The notes beneath the pieces are model-generated. The model saw only the letters and a program-made list of their open reading frames with translations, was not told where the DNA came from and did not search any database. From a virus, in IMG/VR virus record IMGVR_UViG_3300045994_000112, positions 1-59,286 of that record: a stretch of DNA of 59,286 nucleotides. One strand, 5' to 3'. The position numbers were made by a program, and so were the translations under genes. Below, piece after piece: positions 25,698 to 33,709 of this stretch. How positions within the stretch are numbered: position 1 is the first letter of the stretch; each line of letters opens with the position of its first letter.

Positions 25698-26466
25698 GTT
25701 CTTCAAATAATGTTGGTTGTCCTTTTATCTTCTTACAAAAATGATTTGCTATTGCTCGATGCGTGTCAAAGCCAAATGTTGTGTATTCTTCTTTACCATA
25801 CGAGTTAACCATATCTTCTTTTATGTGTTTGTCTTCGTAGTCTATCTCTAAATCAAAATACGGCACACCCTCTGCTCTGCACACTTCACCAGCAAGTACC
25901 TTATTCTTGTAAAAATTGTAACTGTTTGACTTCCAGTCAATAAAGTCCCAATACTCTGGATACGGTATTGTTTGATTATCTTCAGGCGTCTTATACACTA
26001 ATCCTTGATACTTAATGGACGCAAATTCTCTGCGCAAGTATGTGGGCCAAATTACTAGCACTGCATCTATGGTGCCCTTTAATGCTTTGACGGTGTTCAC
26101 TACAATGCGAGATACAGAGTCGGCGCTGCCACCAGGCAAGCCCATGTTCATTACTTTGTGTTGCGGAAACATCTCTTGCAACTTAGAGATAAATGTTTGG
26201 TCTTTCTCAAGACAAAGTCCGAACACATTACTATCACCAAGGCACAAAATATTGTGTGTGTGTAATAACGACTCATCGTAATCAAACGTGCTATTGTAAC
26301 CTAAGTTGTTTATTGTGTATTCAACGTGCATGGGTTTGATCGTAGTGCCAGCAGCTTCTTTTAAGTTAATTCTATACGACGGGAACTCCCATGCAGGGGG
26401 AATCTGTTCCTTGAAGTACAAATTCCTGTGATGTGTTTTGTCTAAGTAATATTCAATCTTACTCAT
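25681..26466 (-). CDS. SGNH/GDSL-like hydrolase
   Basis: 261 residues. LCLGDSNVFG near residue 77 is a block I GDS motif with the catalytic Ser. MGLPGGSADS near 110 fits block II. TFGFDTHRAIANHF near the end fits block V (DxxH). Likely an esterase acting on glycan or lipid. Its ATG overlaps the stop of the PP-loop gene (ATGA). Confidence 0.68.
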   Translation of the reverse strand: MSKIEYYLDKTHHRNLYFKEQIPPAWEFPSYRINLKEAAGTTIKPMHVEYTINNLGYNSTFDYDESLLHTHNILCLGDSNVFGLCLEKDQTFISKLQEMFPQHKVMNMGLPGGSADSVSRIVVNTVKALKGTIDAVLVIWPTYLRREFASIKYQGLVYKTPEDNQTIPYPEYWDFIDWKSNSYNFYKNKVLAGEVCRAEGVPYFDLEIDYEDKHIKEDMVNSYGKEEYTTFGFDTHRAIANHFCKKIKGQPTLFEERCRSS

Positions 26467-27574
26467 TAAACTTCAACTTATACCCAATAGAGTTAAACTG
26501 TCGCATATTAAGCTTATCGGGTCCTTGCACTAAAAACTTGCCCGCAGCATCGTTTAAAAACTCTATATACCCACTGAGGTAATTATCGACTATTAATCGA
26601 TTACTGTTAAACAAGGATTGAAACCATCTCGCAGGACGGCCAGTATACTCTGATCCAGTAAATTTTCCTGATTCCGGAATGATGAGTGTCGTCGCAAAAT
26701 CTCCTACGTGCTGTATTGGACTTACATTTATGTCACCAAAGCGACCACATGCATTTATACTGTATTCGTGCCAGTGGAACTTAGTTGGGTGATGCATATC
26801 ATTGTAGTGCATTACATCTGCCGGAGATACCGCTGCTTGGCATTTTGATTTAATATAATCCAGCATCATATATGATTGCTTTATATGCAGCTCAGGTAAA
26901 TCAGGTGAGATATAAAAACAATCTATCCCCGAATATCCCATAATCTTCCCGTAATTGTTGTCAGCTTGATAAGAGTACACGCCGTCAGTGGTAATACGAA
27001 GTCTTGGCTTCTCAAATCCAACAATGGATATGTAATCATCTGTGCCTATAATTTTGCTCACATAATCGTAAGCAACACCATCGCCACCCAACATTCCAAA
27101 ATTTTGCTTGGCTCCTTTGGACCATATCCAGTCCGGGGAGTCATATGCTTCTAGCATCAGCTTATCGTAGTCATCTGATACAATTATTTTTGTTGTTTTA
27201 TCGTATAACCCAGCAGTAAATAAATCCATTACTTCCTTGTACACATCAGCTTGGTCTGGGCGACGTCGCAAAAACAATGCGTCGATGTGTATGTTGTTTC
27301 GCTCAAACACTTTGTAAATCGTGTAACTGTCAGTGCCCCCTGAAAATTGAAGCACTATTGGCTTACCTTTAGCCGCAATTTGGTGAGCTCTGATATCCAA
27401 TAATTCATCCCAAGATTGAGATGGGCGTTTACTCCAATCACATTTCGTAAACGCAGAATCGTACATGTTAAATCTCATGTCTAGATTGTTAGTCGCTGCA
27501 TGGTGCGCGGCAAGATATCGATTATCAAATCGAACAAACGGTGTTACATTCTCCATTCCAACTTCGTAATACAT
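26459..27574 (-). CDS. PP-loop ATP pyrophosphatase (asparagine synthase-like)
   Basis: 371 residues from MYYEVGMENV. VLQFSGGTDSYTIYK near residue 80 is the PP-loop SGGxDS, which binds ATP for adenylation. The family includes asparagine synthetases, QueC, TilS and amide-forming enzymes. Partner genes (sulfotransferase upstream, SGNH downstream, all coupled) suggest a biosynthetic or decorating operon. The start at 27574 overlaps the upstream stop (TAATG). Confidence 0.75.
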   Translation of the reverse strand: MYYEVGMENVTPFVRFDNRYLAAHHAATNNLDMRFNMYDSAFTKCDWSKRPSQSWDELLDIRAHQIAAKGKPIVLQFSGGTDSYTIYKVFERNNIHIDALFLRRRPDQADVYKEVMDLFTAGLYDKTTKIIVSDDYDKLMLEAYDSPDWIWSKGAKQNFGMLGGDGVAYDYVSKIIGTDDYISIVGFEKPRLRITTDGVYSYQADNNYGKIMGYSGIDCFYISPDLPELHIKQSYMMLDYIKSKCQAAVSPADVMHYNDMHHPTKFHWHEYSINACGRFGDINVSPIQHVGDFATTLIIPESGKFTGSEYTGRPARWFQSLFNSNRLIVDNYLSGYIEFLNDAAGKFLVQGPDKLNMRQFNSIGYKLKFNE

Positions 27575-28260
27575 TATGCGCCCTGCCAAAAAGTGGAATA
27601 CGATTCCTTGACCTTAGAATAGATGGAATCTATCTCGGCCAATAATTCTTTATTTGTCATTAACGAAGAGTAGTCTATGTCATTAGAGACAGTGCTAATA
27701 TCAAAGTCTGATTCAATGCAGCCGAAATGTTCTTTCAACATATCTTCCACATCATCAAAATCGCAATCTATAGTTGGTTTCCCGTACACTGACTTAATGT
27801 GGTCTTTGATCATGCCAAATACGATGTATCCACGTGCCAAGTAAAAGACTTTGTTAACGTCGAGTTTAAAATCGCGAATCGCAGGAGGGCTATTTTTAGG
27901 TCGATGCCACGATGAAGGGTTAGATCTATCCATGTACCCGTAGCTTAATACAGCATCATTGAAATTTTGTCTTGTGACAAAGATGATCTTGTCAAATTTT
28001 GAATAATCCAATAATCTATAATGATCAGTAATTGTTTTATTTTTTAAATCAATAAAATCATTGCCATTTATCTTAAGACAAAAGTTATCCTTTTTGTTTA
28101 CAGATTCAATCAACGGAGGGATGCATGAGAGATCGTTACCAGCGGCAATTCGTGCCTTAGTTAATAAATCGCTCAATCTAGTTAACCCAAACTTAGTTGA
28201 AAGAATTTCGCAGAGCATTGTGCTCTTGCTCCTAGGAGTGTAAACTATCAGTATATTCAT
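27574..28260 (-). CDS. sulfotransferase
   Basis: 228 residues. LIVYTPRSKSTMLCEIL at the N-terminus is the 5'-phosphosulfate binding loop of PAPS-dependent sulfotransferases (Stf0-like), and IIFVTRQNFNDAVLSYGY near residue 95 is the 3'-phosphate site. Likely sulfates a carbohydrate. AATAAATAC lies 5 nt before the ATG. Confidence 0.75.
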   Translation of the reverse strand: MNILIVYTPRSKSTMLCEILSTKFGLTRLSDLLTKARIAAGNDLSCIPPLIESVNKKDNFCLKINGNDFIDLKNKTITDHYRLLDYSKFDKIIFVTRQNFNDAVLSYGYMDRSNPSSWHRPKNSPPAIRDFKLDVNKVFYLARGYIVFGMIKDHIKSVYGKPTIDCDFDDVEDMLKEHFGCIESDFDISTVSNDIDYSSLMTNKELLAEIDSIYSKVKESYSTFWQGA

Positions 28261-28293
28261 ACTAGTATTTATTGGCTAGTATGCTGCTAAAAT

Positions 28294-28878
28294 TTATTGT
28301 GGTCCTAATGGTGATATGTCTGTGTCGTATGTTTTACCATCTACTTCGCGCCTGTCGCGTTCGCCATAAGCAGAATCACTCCATCCAGGAGCAGTGTCTT
28401 TAAAATCTCGTGCAATTTCTTCAATTGGACGACGTGGGCGGTTAGATGGGATACTGTATTCTTTTACATTCTCAAATACTTCAACTGTCTCGTTTGCTTT
28501 CCAGTAAACGCCCTCAACAATAATGTTGAACGAGTTGAATGCAATCTTCTTTATCGTTTCTTCTATTTGCGCCAGCTTGTTTGTTGTCTTGTGCTTGCTC
28601 AGTGCAAAATGTCTAGTAGTGTCAATCATTACAATAAAGTAGTGAGCACGTTCGTCTAACGCCATAAAGCGATAGCGATACATGCCGCTTACAATCTGAT
28701 AAGAAGAAAAGGCGTCTTGAATAGCTTTACGGAGCATCTGTTCACGATACTCTTTACGCTCTTCAAGAGTCATCTTGATAGCGTCCATGCGTGTCTCAGG
28801 TCCTGAATCTTCGTCGTCAGGCTCTGGCCATTTGCTTGGCTGCTTTTTCTTATTAAAAAGATTACTTAATGAAAACAT
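28294..28878 (-). CDS. helical protein, paralogue of 24955-25602
   Basis: 194 residues, sharing MTLEERKEYREQMLRKAIQ, GMYRYRFMALDERAHYF and VYWKANETVEVFE with its paralogue. Not recognised. The charged N-terminal extension differs between the two. Confidence 0.65.
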   Translation of the reverse strand: MFSLSNLFNKKKQPSKWPEPDDEDSGPETRMDAIKMTLEERKEYREQMLRKAIQDAFSSYQIVSGMYRYRFMALDERAHYFIVMIDTTRHFALSKHKTTNKLAQIEETIKKIAFNSFNIIVEGVYWKANETVEVFENVKEYSIPSNRPRRPIEEIARDFKDTAPGWSDSAYGERDRREVDGKTYDTDISPLGPQ

Positions 28879-28880
28879 GA

Positions 28881-29117
28881 TTAAAACGTGATTGGGTCTT
28901 TCGTTATCTTACGTAGCACCAAGTTGATGCCAGACAATGCTAACGATTGATATGTTGGGTCAATGATGAACCCGTAACGAAGTTGCAATAGCAAAACGCC
29001 TGCTGCGACTACGTTAGTCCATACTGTTTTAGAGCCGTACCACTTTTTACCAACTGCGTCGTCTAAGACTGCTGTAGTTACTGCTGCATTAATTAAATCT
29101 TTTGGAGTTGCTGTCAT
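28881..29117 (-). CDS. holin-like membrane protein
   Basis: 78 residues. KKWYGSKTVWTNVVAAGVLLL begins a first membrane segment, followed by a second weakly hydrophobic helix (SLALSGINLVLRKIT). This KxWYxSKTVWxN pattern is shared by small phage membrane proteins often annotated as holins. No lysin is adjacent. A late promoter CTAAATAC lies at 29140-29147. Confidence 0.6.
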   Translation of the reverse strand: MTATPKDLINAAVTTAVLDDAVGKKWYGSKTVWTNVVAAGVLLLQLRYGFIIDPTYQSLALSGINLVLRKITKDPITF

Positions 29118-29139
29118 ACTAGATCCTTGTTTTTATCTA

Positions 29140-29147
29140 GTATTTAG
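29140..29147 (-). promoter_or_regulatory. T4-type late promoter
   Basis: CTAAATAC, 22 nt before the holin-like ATG; AAGGAT in the leader. Confidence 0.6.
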
Positions 29148-29153
29148 CTTGCT

Positions 29154-29245
29154 TGGTACGAGCGGAGGGAATCAAACCCTCTCGAGGCAGCTAATCGGGC
29201 CGCATAGTGTTTATAAGGCACCACTGACTATCAAGTCTCGCTCGC
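29154..29245 (-). tRNA. class II tRNA-like with anticodon TAT
   Basis: Acceptor GCGAGCG/CGCTCGT, A73, CCA encoded, long variable arm (GCGGC/GCTGC). Most likely loop CTTATAA gives TAT (ATA, Ile), an anticodon not normally found in class II tRNAs. D arm is short and the anticodon stem has one mismatch. Confidence 0.6.
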
Positions 29246-29450
29246 ATGGGATTGGGAAGGCGTATGGAGTTTTACCCCGGGAATTGATCGGCTTTTATAG
29301 TCCCCACCTCGACGGACCACCGTACCCCTGTACTTCTTGCAAGAAACCATTGTTGCATAGTGTTTTTGTCAGATTATTATTCACTACATCACGACGCGAT
29401 GCCAACTAAATTGGCGCACTGCTCGATACCTTCTACGGCGGGCAACAAAT
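29246..29450. other. 205-nt spacer, nothing assigned
   Basis: No tRNA cloverleaf or credible coding frame seen. Contains a short palindrome (TTCTTGCAAGAA) near 29334. Confidence 0.4.
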
Positions 29451-29574
29451 ATAACAGGATCACTTTAATTGGCGGCTGCTCTACCGACTGAGCTACTCCC
29501 GATTGCTCGGAAGGAGGGATTCGAACCCTCGACAGGCTGCTTGGGTTTATTAAATGCTGGACTGATCCTAAAAC
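29451..29574 (-). ncRNA. Y-RNA-like element with sealed, permuted tRNA-like body
   Basis: Closing stem GGATCA/TGATCC, GTCCAGCA strand, CCTGTTAT end, then a TTTAAT/ATTAAA helix. Inside, read 5' to 3': T arm GAGGG-TTCGAAT-CCCTC, acceptor half CTTCCGA, a GCAA tetraloop, acceptor half TCGGGAG, then D arm GCTC...GAGC with GG. The order is a circularly permuted tRNA whose acceptor end is closed by a GNRA loop. This is the known layout of YrlA-type bacterial Y RNAs. Confidence 0.8.
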
Positions 29575-29651
29575 TGGTAGCCTCACTCTGACTCGAACAG
29601 AGGACCTATGCGTTATCAACACATTGCTCTAACCAACTGAGCTATGAGGCT
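29575..29651 (-). tRNA. tRNA-Ile(GAT)
   Basis: Loop TTGATAA gives GAT (ATC). CCA encoded. Confidence 0.93.
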
Positions 29652-29658
29652 ATCTAAC

Positions 29659-29734
29659 TGGTTGCAGGACTTGGATTTGAACCAAGGATGGCGAAGGCTT
29701 ATGAGACCCTGCTGGTGACCGGACCCTTCCTGCT
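29659..29734 (-). tRNA. tRNA-Met(CAT), irregular
   Basis: Loop CTCATAA gives CAT. Unpaired 1-72 (A-A), unusual D arm and long variable region. CCA encoded. Could be Met or Ile2. Confidence 0.75.
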
Positions 29735-29747
29735 ATAAAACTAAAAT

Positions 29748-29820
29748 TGGTTGCGAACCACAGAATCGAACTGTCCCTACGGGTTATGAGCCCGTTGTGC
29801 TACCATCACACTCGGCCGCG
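29748..29820 (-). tRNA. tRNA-Met(CAT), initiator-like
   Basis: Anticodon arm CGGG-CTCATAA-CCCG has the three G-C pairs of initiator tRNA, and position 1-72 is C-A as in bacterial tRNA-fMet. CCA encoded. Confidence 0.8.
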
Positions 29821-29822
29821 AA

Positions 29823-30001
29823 ATTGTTTTAAGGCTGACGTCTTCTACTGTGTACAGGAATCGAACCTGCCCCTCCGGACCTGCCGGTGTCAGCGCCTTG
29901 CGGACTTACACATCAATATCCGAAAGAGCGCGGTAACGCCGAGACGGATAAAGGAAAATTACAGACCTACTGACGATTACCGTCATCAGCCTTAAAACAA
30001 C
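29823..30001 (-). ncRNA. structured RNA, type II element a
   Basis: Ends form a perfect stem GTTTTAAGGCTGA/TCAGCCTTAAAAC. The interior has further hairpins and a T arm (GCAGG-TTCGATT-CCTGT) inside a tRNA-like fold with TGTGTA/TACACA acceptor-like pairing and no CCA. Same ends and T arm as 34678-34856. Confidence 0.6.
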
Positions 30002-30003
30002 TG

Positions 30004-30140
30004 TCTTATAAAAGTTCACTAAGATATAGGCCGATGCGTACTGGCATACGCAGACCGTTCGCCCTGCCAGGGACCGTAGTAGTTGCCGCTCATACTATGC
30101 GCGGCACTGGCTCCGTCTAAGATCACTTTTATAAAACAAC
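30004..30140 (-). ncRNA. structured RNA, type II element b
   Basis: Ends pair through ATAAAAGT/ACTTTTAT. Interior hairpins GCGTA/TACGC, GCCGC/GCGGC and a GCCAG/CTGGC closing helix make a multi-branched fold. No T-loop. Lies end to end with element a. Confidence 0.5.
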
Positions 30141-30161
30141 TATCAAACTATTTATACTAAC

Positions 30162-30263
30162 TGGCATGCCAGGGAAGGATTCCAACCTCACCTCCGTTGC
30201 GCTGCGGTGCTCTGGCTCGGTGTCGTACGATCGATATAACACCTTTCTTAAGCTACCTGACAT
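30162..30263 (-). tRNA. tRNA-like RNA, long and degenerate
   Basis: Acceptor ATGTCAG/CTGGCAT, G73, CCA encoded, T arm with loop TTGGAAT. The middle is not a normal D and anticodon arm (GGTGT/ACACC over a 15-nt loop). 102 nt. Confidence 0.45.
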
Positions 30264-30416
30264 ATAAGGTTTACGTTCGCGTCATGTGCAGCGGAATCTC
30301 CACTGCGACAATGTTCCTGCAATATCCGAGAAAGGCGGATAATTTATCGGGTTTCCCAGCAGTCACAATGCATGACATTGTAGCTTTTCTCTCTTGGCCG
30401 CTACTCGAACGTAAAT

Positions 30417-30497
30417 TGGTGGAAGTGGCGGGAATCGAACCCTGCATCGCCCCTAGGAGGCAGCCCCAGCTTGGCCCATTAGTGAGAACACTTAACC
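30417..30497 (-). tRNA. tRNA-like RNA, degenerate
   Basis: T arm with TTCGATT, acceptor 3' strand CACTTCC, A73 and CCA. The 5' partner is imperfect (AAGTG pairs, then a bulge). Anticodon uncertain, possibly CCT. Confidence 0.4.
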
Positions 30498-30573
30498 CGT
30501 CTACGTAGGACGGTGCGAGCATCACTGCCCAGTGCAGATTCTGCAGAATCTGCAGAATCTAAAGTATTCTCGC

Positions 30574-30618
30574 TGGTGGACCATACGGGAATCGAACCCG
30601 CATTATTTCCATTACACC
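30574..30618 (-). pseudogene. orphan tRNA 3' half
   Basis: T arm GCGGG-TTCGATT-CCCGT, acceptor strand ATGGTCC, A73 and CCA, but no matching 5' half. A long hairpin element (30619-30738) replaces it. Confidence 0.5.
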
Positions 30619-30738
30619 CCATATTGAAGTACACTGCTACTGTAACCTCATATAGTTACTTCCTACTTTACAGCATTAAGATCTAGTCGAGGATGAACTA
30701 CAACAACCGACGTCAACCAACAATGTACTTCAATATGG
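30619..30738 (-). ncRNA. structured RNA, type III element a
   Basis: Perfect 15-bp terminal stem CCATATTGAAGTACA / TGTACTTCAATATGG enclosing about 90 nt. Related stems at 33877-33986 and 36355-36436. Confidence 0.55.
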
Positions 30739-30796
30739 AGTATAGATTTATAATTTTGCACTTCCTGCTGATAATCGTCAGTGCGAACCGCTGCTC

Positions 30797-30871
30797 TGGT
30801 ACTCCATAGGAGAGTTGAACTCCTCTTTCCGGCGTGAAAGGCCAGCGTCCTAACCGATAGACGAATGAAGC
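30797..30871 (-). tRNA. tRNA-Glu(TTC)
   Basis: Loop CTTTCAC gives TTC (GAA). CCA encoded. Confidence 0.92.
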
Positions 30872-30974
30872 AAAAATATGTGGACCTAGTTTTCTGTTAT
30901 ATGGCCCATCGAACATTGTGACTTGAAGTCCTGCTTGACATTGTAGTGCAGGGAACTGTGTCGTCTTCAAATTC

Positions 30975-31196
30975 TTACTTAGAACTTGGTGTTATTACAC
31001 CAAAAATATGTGGCGTCCCATCAGCTACTTCCACTTTAATGTGGGATGGCTTATGCCAATTAAACCATGGAATTTCTTGTGTTGCGTTAGCAAGTGTTAA
31101 AAGATCAGTGATCTTCCATACTAACGCCATCGAATCGTCTGTTTCAAACGACTTGTAGTATTTGCCTTGTACGTAGACTTCGTATAATTGTGCCAT
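30975..31196 (-). CDS. hypothetical protein
   Basis: 73 residues, MAQLYEVYVQGKYYKSFETD onwards, a likely beta-hairpin then helix. Not recognised. CAGGAG ribosome site upstream and a TAAATAC late-type box 26 nt before the ATG. Sits inside the tRNA array. Confidence 0.6.
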   Translation of the reverse strand: MAQLYEVYVQGKYYKSFETDDSMALVWKITDLLTLANATQEIPWFNWHKPSHIKVEVADGTPHIFGVITPSSK

Positions 31197-31265
31197 ATAA
31201 CTCCTGTTATTGTTATACTGTATTTACACAGAAAAACAAGATCGCTATATGCTACGATAAAATGA

Positions 31266-31646
31266 TTAACGTTTCAGGCCTCTTGCTTCTCTACCACTGC
31301 CTTTGTTCTTAGCGACAAACGTATCTGTCTGACTGTGGCAGTTAGGGCAAAGTAAGCGTAAGTTAGCAGGCAAATCGTGCCCTGCATTGCCATCTATATG
31401 GTCCAACTGTAATGCTAACTCTTTTCCATTGTGATTTCCATCGTTCCCACACAACGCACATTTATATCCTGCTACGTGCTTAACGCAACGGTGCAAAGTT
31501 CTGCGGTTAGTGACTTCACCTTTGTAAAACTTAGGCAAAGTAATAGTATCAAATTGATGCTGCGCTTGGCAAGCATTGTTACAATACTTATTGGAGTGAT
31601 TTTTCTTTTCGGAATTTTCGGTTCCGCAATTTAGACATTTGAACAT
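31266..31646 (-). CDS. HNH homing endonuclease with zinc fingers
   Basis: 126 residues. An N-terminal CxxC...C...C zinc finger (MFKCLNCGTE, YCNNACQ) is followed by CALCGNDGNHNGKELALQLDHIDGN and LLCPNCHSQTDT, a complete HNH core (DH, then N, then CPNCH). It probably spreads by cutting phage DNA at or near tRNA genes. A TATAAATA late promoter lies at 31662-31669. Confidence 0.85.
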   Translation of the reverse strand: MFKCLNCGTENSEKKNHSNKYCNNACQAQHQFDTITLPKFYKGEVTNRRTLHRCVKHVAGYKCALCGNDGNHNGKELALQLDHIDGNAGHDLPANLRLLCPNCHSQTDTFVAKNKGSGREARGLKR

Positions 31647-31661
31647 AGTAGACCTCTGTAG

Positions 31662-31669
31662 TATTTATA
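31662..31669 (-). promoter_or_regulatory. T4-type late promoter
   Basis: TATAAATA, 16 nt before the HNH ATG. Confidence 0.6.
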
Positions 31670-31693
31670 CATCGCTCTACTATTTAAATTAAT

Positions 31694-31769
31694 TGGTGGA
31701 GGTGACAGGACTCGAACCCGCTACCTACTGGTTGCAAACCAGTCGCTCTCCCAGCTGAGCTACACCCCC
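31694..31769 (-). tRNA. tRNA-Ala(TGC)
   Basis: Loop TTTGCAA gives TGC (GCA); G3-U70 pair present. CCA encoded. Confidence 0.93.
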
Positions 31770-31823
31770 ACAGGTGTAAGTTACATTTTATTTATGCATT
31801 TGCTCATGCATAAAATTTTTATT

Positions 31824-31907
31824 TGGTGCCCCGGGGGAGACTCGAACTCCCACGCCTCTCGGCACTGGTTTCTAAGACCAGCGTGTCTACCATTCCACCA
31901 CCAGGGC
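31824..31907 (-). tRNA. tRNA-Leu(TAG), class II
   Basis: Long variable arm, A73, loop CTTAGAA gives TAG (CTA). CCA encoded. Confidence 0.93.
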
Positions 31908-31930
31908 TAAATTTCTTGTTTTTGTTTTTG

Positions 31931-32155
31931 TTACTTGTGTATCTGCTGCATGTCTGTCGCGCCCCAAAAATCATCATCGGCTATCAACGGTGAAGGCTCT
32001 GTGGCATCAAACCTGTCTTTAAATAACTCGTCTCCGAACGCTTCTAGCAACTCTGCAGGAACGGTCTCGAAGTCCATTTCCTCCATAGAGACAGAGTCAG
32101 CAAAATCTTGCTGCATGTCGTCTAATAGTTTTTGCTGTTTTTCGTTGTTTCGCAT
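31931..32155 (-). CDS. small acidic protein
   Basis: 74 residues, strongly acidic (EEMDFETVPAELLEAFGDELF), starting at MRNNEKQQ. Longer versions of the frame read through two tRNAs and are rejected. TATAAATA lies 5 nt before the ATG at 32161-32168, with no ribosome site, so a leaderless late mRNA is predicted. Unknown function. Confidence 0.6.
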   Translation of the reverse strand: MRNNEKQQKLLDDMQQDFADSVSMEEMDFETVPAELLEAFGDELFKDRFDATEPSPLIADDDFWGATDMQQIHK

Positions 32156-32160
32156 AAAAG

Positions 32161-32168
32161 TATTTATA
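32161..32168 (-). promoter_or_regulatory. T4-type late promoter abutting a start codon
   Basis: TATAAATA followed by 5 nt and ATG. Confidence 0.6.
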
Positions 32169-32174
32169 TGTTGT

Positions 32175-32253
32175 TGGCGCACCGTAGGGGATTCGAACCC
32201 CTGATCTCTACCGTGACAGGGTAGCGCATTAAGCCGGACTATGCTAACGGTGC
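32175..32253 (-). tRNA. tRNA-Asp(GTC)
   Basis: Loop CTGTCAC gives GTC (GAC); G73 as expected. CCA encoded. Confidence 0.92.
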
Positions 32254-32333
32254 AAAATTGGTGTGTATGCTCCCCGTCGGTGAATTTCTTCGCTGACCCG
32301 GTGCCCTCGCCGTTACATACTCTTAGGCAAATT

Positions 32334-32417
32334 TGGTGGAGAAGGATGGATTCGAACCATCGCGCGGTTAAGAACGGATTTACAGTCCGTCGGTATCGGC
32401 CACTCACCCACTTCTCC
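32334..32417 (-). tRNA. tRNA-Tyr(GTA)
   Basis: Class II, loop CTGTAAA gives GTA (TAC), A73, CCA encoded. Confidence 0.93.
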
Positions 32418-32426
32418 ATAACTGAA

Positions 32427-32555
32427 TTTGTTTATCGTTTATAGTATCCAAGCTGTAAACTGATGCATTACTGCACTGCCACACGCAACGGTTCGAAGGA
32501 CTGTGTCTTGGTCGACTAACCCTTCCGGCGGTATCCGTGTGCTCACATAAACAAA
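32427..32555 (-). ncRNA. structured spacer RNA closed by TTTGTTTAT stem
   Basis: 9-bp terminal repeat TTTGTTTAT/ATAAACAAA. The interior has a TTCGAA T-loop-like segment. Follows a tRNA-like CCA. Confidence 0.45.
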
Positions 32556-32558
32556 ACT

Positions 32559-32620
32559 TGGTGTAGTAATTGGGATTCGAACCCAACTGGTTTGCCATTT
32601 TACGACATAGTAATTACTCC
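32559..32620 (-). tRNA. truncated tRNA-like gene
   Basis: 62 nt: good T arm (TTGGG-TTCGAAT-CCCAA), acceptor GGAGTAA/TTACTAC with one mismatch, A73 and CCA, but no D arm. Confidence 0.5.
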
Positions 32621-32700
32621 ATATCGCTGTATGCCCCTTGGGTGATCAATTCCTACTCACACACAGGCACAAACTTGTCGACCAAACTTACCACAAAAAC

Positions 32701-32774
32701 TGGAGGCCAGGGATGGAATTGAACCACCCTAAACGGACTTGCGATCCGCTACATAAACGATCTGACACCTGGCC
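32701..32774 (-). tRNA. tRNA-Cys(GCA)
   Basis: Loop TCGCAAG gives GCA (TGC) with unusual C33; T73 as in Cys tRNAs. CCA encoded. Confidence 0.85.
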
Positions 32775-32783
32775 ATAAAACTA

Positions 32784-32834
32784 AGTAACTGGACGGTCGC
32801 TCTCTGACGGTTTCGCTCGTCGGATACAGTTACT
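32784..32834 (-). other. spacer hairpin AGTAACTG/CAGTTACT
   Basis: 8-bp stem closing a short RNA between two tRNA-Cys genes, with an inner GACG/CGTC hairpin. Confidence 0.45.
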
Positions 32835-32840
32835 AAAACT

Positions 32841-32916
32841 TGGAACGCTCATGGAGAATCGAACTCCATTTGACGCGGGTTTGCAATCCGCCGCCTATCC
32901 AACTGGCTCTGAGCGC
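32841..32916 (-). tRNA. tRNA-Cys(GCA), second copy
   Basis: Loop TTGCAAA gives GCA; T73. One A-C mismatch at 31-39. CCA encoded. Confidence 0.9.
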
Positions 32917-32926
32917 ATAAAAACTT

Positions 32927-32965
32927 TGGTCGGAGTACAAAGATTCGAACCTTATACACATAAAT
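32927..32965 (-). pseudogene. orphan tRNA 3' fragment
   Basis: Only a T arm (loop TTCGAAT), acceptor strand TACTCCG, A73 and CCA. No 5' half nearby. Confidence 0.5.
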
Positions 32966-33044
32966 TGGTCTCGGCGGCAGGATTCGAACCTGCGACATCC
33001 TGCTCCCAAAGCAGGCGGAGTGAACCGGGCTATCCTACGCCGAG
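32966..33044 (-). tRNA. tRNA-Pro(TGG)
   Basis: Acceptor CTCGGCG/CGCCGAG, loop TTTGGGA gives TGG (CCA). CCA encoded. Its 5' end overlaps the 3' end of the Vsr-like gene. Confidence 0.92.
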
Positions 33045-33638
33045 TATTTCTGCAATACGCTGTTCTATACGCTCTTTTGAGTCGATGCGGTAAACAGTGT
33101 ACCCTAAACTATTTAGTGCTGCATCGCGTTCTCGATCTTTATCGGAATCTTTATGCCATTGCGCACCATCTATCTCAATAATAACATTACCTATAACAAA
33201 ATCTGGAAAATACTTTCCTATTCGTTTCTGGTGTTCAAATTCGATACCTAACTTAGTTAAGTACTCATACGCAACCTTTTCAGGGTACGTCATTTTATTT
33301 CTATTTCCCGCAAGTCGCCTATTAGGATGTGTCTCGGGATGATCTATGTGTAATTGCTTCCTCCATTCGGATTTAGCTTTACGCATATCATCAGTCCATA
33401 TTGTGTTGGACGGCTTGCCCATCTTCACTGCTGACAATGCGGCTGCGTTATTTGCCACTCTACTATCAGTAGCTTTATTCAAACCTTTGTTCCACGATGG
33501 AACACCTTTTGTATGAGAGACATAGTTTCTATCTGGATTGCTTGGGCACAGCCTTTCGTGATTACGTAGTGAGTTCAAATTTTTGCACTCTTTTCCGCAA
33601 TACTTGCAATTCAAATTTATTACTTCGGTTATTCTCAT
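33030..33638 (-). CDS. Vsr/DUF559-like endonuclease with N-terminal zinc finger
   Basis: 202 residues. An N-terminal CxxC zinc finger (CKYCGKECKN) and a WNKGLNK linker lead to a C-terminal nuclease: MTYPEKVAYEYLTKLGIEFEHQ, then YFPDFVIGNVIIEIDGAQWH and RDAALNSLGYTVYRI. The PDF...EIDG(A/C)QWH pattern is the PD-(D/E)XK core of Vsr and DUF559 nucleases. As a free-standing homing endonuclease it fits the array. Its last codons lie within tRNA-Pro. Confidence 0.82.
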   Translation of the reverse strand: MRITEVINLNCKYCGKECKNLNSLRNHERLCPSNPDRNYVSHTKGVPSWNKGLNKATDSRVANNAAALSAVKMGKPSNTIWTDDMRKAKSEWRKQLHIDHPETHPNRRLAGNRNKMTYPEKVAYEYLTKLGIEFEHQKRIGKYFPDFVIGNVIIEIDGAQWHKDSDKDRERDAALNSLGYTVYRIDSKERIEQRIAEILGVG

Positions 33639-33648
33639 ATATTAAAAT

Positions 33649-33709
33649 ACAACAGGATTCGCTTTGTTTTACATATGAAAGTATAAAATTGCTGAAAGAA
33701 TCCTAAAAC
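33649..33709 (-). ncRNA. Y-RNA-like element, short
   Basis: Closing stem AGGATTC/GAATCCT, TTTCAGCA strand, CCTGTTGT end, with only a 30-nt loop and no tRNA-like body. Confidence 0.65.

Noticed and set aside
30417-30765. tmRNA spanning 30765-30417
   Set aside because: The 3' end (TTCGATT arm, CACTTCC, CCA) looks tmRNA-like and GGAAGTG occurs about 340 nt upstream, but no tag frame or other tmRNA pairing was found and another tRNA 3' half lies between.
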